DNA of 34,181 nucleotides from Rhodospirillales bacterium. Its GTDB lineage: Bacteria > Pseudomonadota > Alphaproteobacteria > Rhodospirillales > Casp-alpha2. Both the position numbers and the translations under genes were made by a program. Below, piece after piece: positions 34,119 to 34,181 of this stretch. The notes below the pieces were generated by a model that ran no database searches, was not told the DNA's origin, and saw only the letters and a list, made by a program, of their open reading frames with translations. The DNA lies in contig JAJFIJ010000246.1 of assembly GCA_021775105.1 (NCBI GenBank), positions 1-34,181 on the forward strand, given 5' to 3'. Within the stretch, counting starts at the first letter, position 1. Every line of letters begins with the position of its first letter.

Positions 34119-34181
34119 CTATTTTCTGAGAAGTGCGTCAGCGTCGATGAACTGGTTTTCGACCAGTGGTTTGCTCTCATG
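34119..34181 (-). CDS. napB: NapB C-terminus (cut by the window edge)
   Basis: The last 20 codons of a gene entering from the right edge: [20 protein letters not shown], then stop. KPLVENxF is the typical end of the diheme cytochrome NapB, the small subunit of periplasmic nitrate reductase. The heme motifs lie beyond the window. Position just upstream of napC supports the call. Confidence 0.8.
   Translation of the reverse strand, partial: HESKPLVENQFIDADALLRK

Overview
The window reads as chromosomal DNA of a Gram-negative alphaproteobacterium, probably a Rhodospirillales-like, perhaps marine, lineage. This is inference from gene content: PAS_5-family proteins, an Atm1-type exporter, a PilZ protein, DUF983 and DUF599 proteins, SlyX, a periplasmic nitrate reductase module (napB-napC) and many dioxygenase and dehydrogenase genes. 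No rRNA, tRNA, CRISPR array or complete insertion sequence was found.

Layout. Bases 1-1700 hold an AT-rich leader, an orphan SoxW-like thioredoxin gene and a DUF983 gene. A 28-bp piece of the DUF983 gene is repeated exactly on the other side of the thioredoxin gene. Bases 1.7-11.9 kb are mostly housekeeping: DUF599, mnmA, rsmJ (convergent and overlapping mnmA), a 55-residue basic protein, a cold-shock protein, an Atm1-like ABC exporter, a response regulator plus HPt pair, slyX, small membrane proteins, a YbaK-type deacylase, a YdjM-type membrane hydrolase and guaA. Bases 11.9-15.1 kb look like a small accessory island: an orphan phage terminase small subunit, an HNH nuclease coupled to a tiny acidic protein, and a DUF6765 protein. 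A PilZ protein and an uncharacterised helical protein follow.

Bases 16.8-26.6 kb hold an HxlR regulator divergent from an EamA exporter with a clear palindromic operator candidate, an SDR, two PAS_5 paralogues flanking a flavin amine oxidase-like gene and a Lys/Asp-rich secreted protein, a second cold-shock gene with a strong terminator, a zinc alcohol dehydrogenase, a probable frameshifted gene, an exported metallo-beta-lactamase-fold hydrolase, a lipoprotein with a mirror-symmetric cysteine pattern, and a methyltransferase.

Bases 26.8-30.0 kb contain the most coherent pathway candidate. A 2,2-dialkylglycine decarboxylase-like PLP enzyme, a divergent SDR with Phe in place of the catalytic Tyr, and a phytanoyl-CoA dioxygenase-like protein form a tight operon. 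A RidA-type imine deaminase gene converges on it. The RidA start codon overlaps the stop of a 51-codon remnant of a caspase-fold gene. The window ends with a TPR-sulfotransferase fusion, a TfdA/TauD-type dioxygenase, and napC with the tail of napB running off the edge.

All assignments come from reading motifs by eye. No database search was run.
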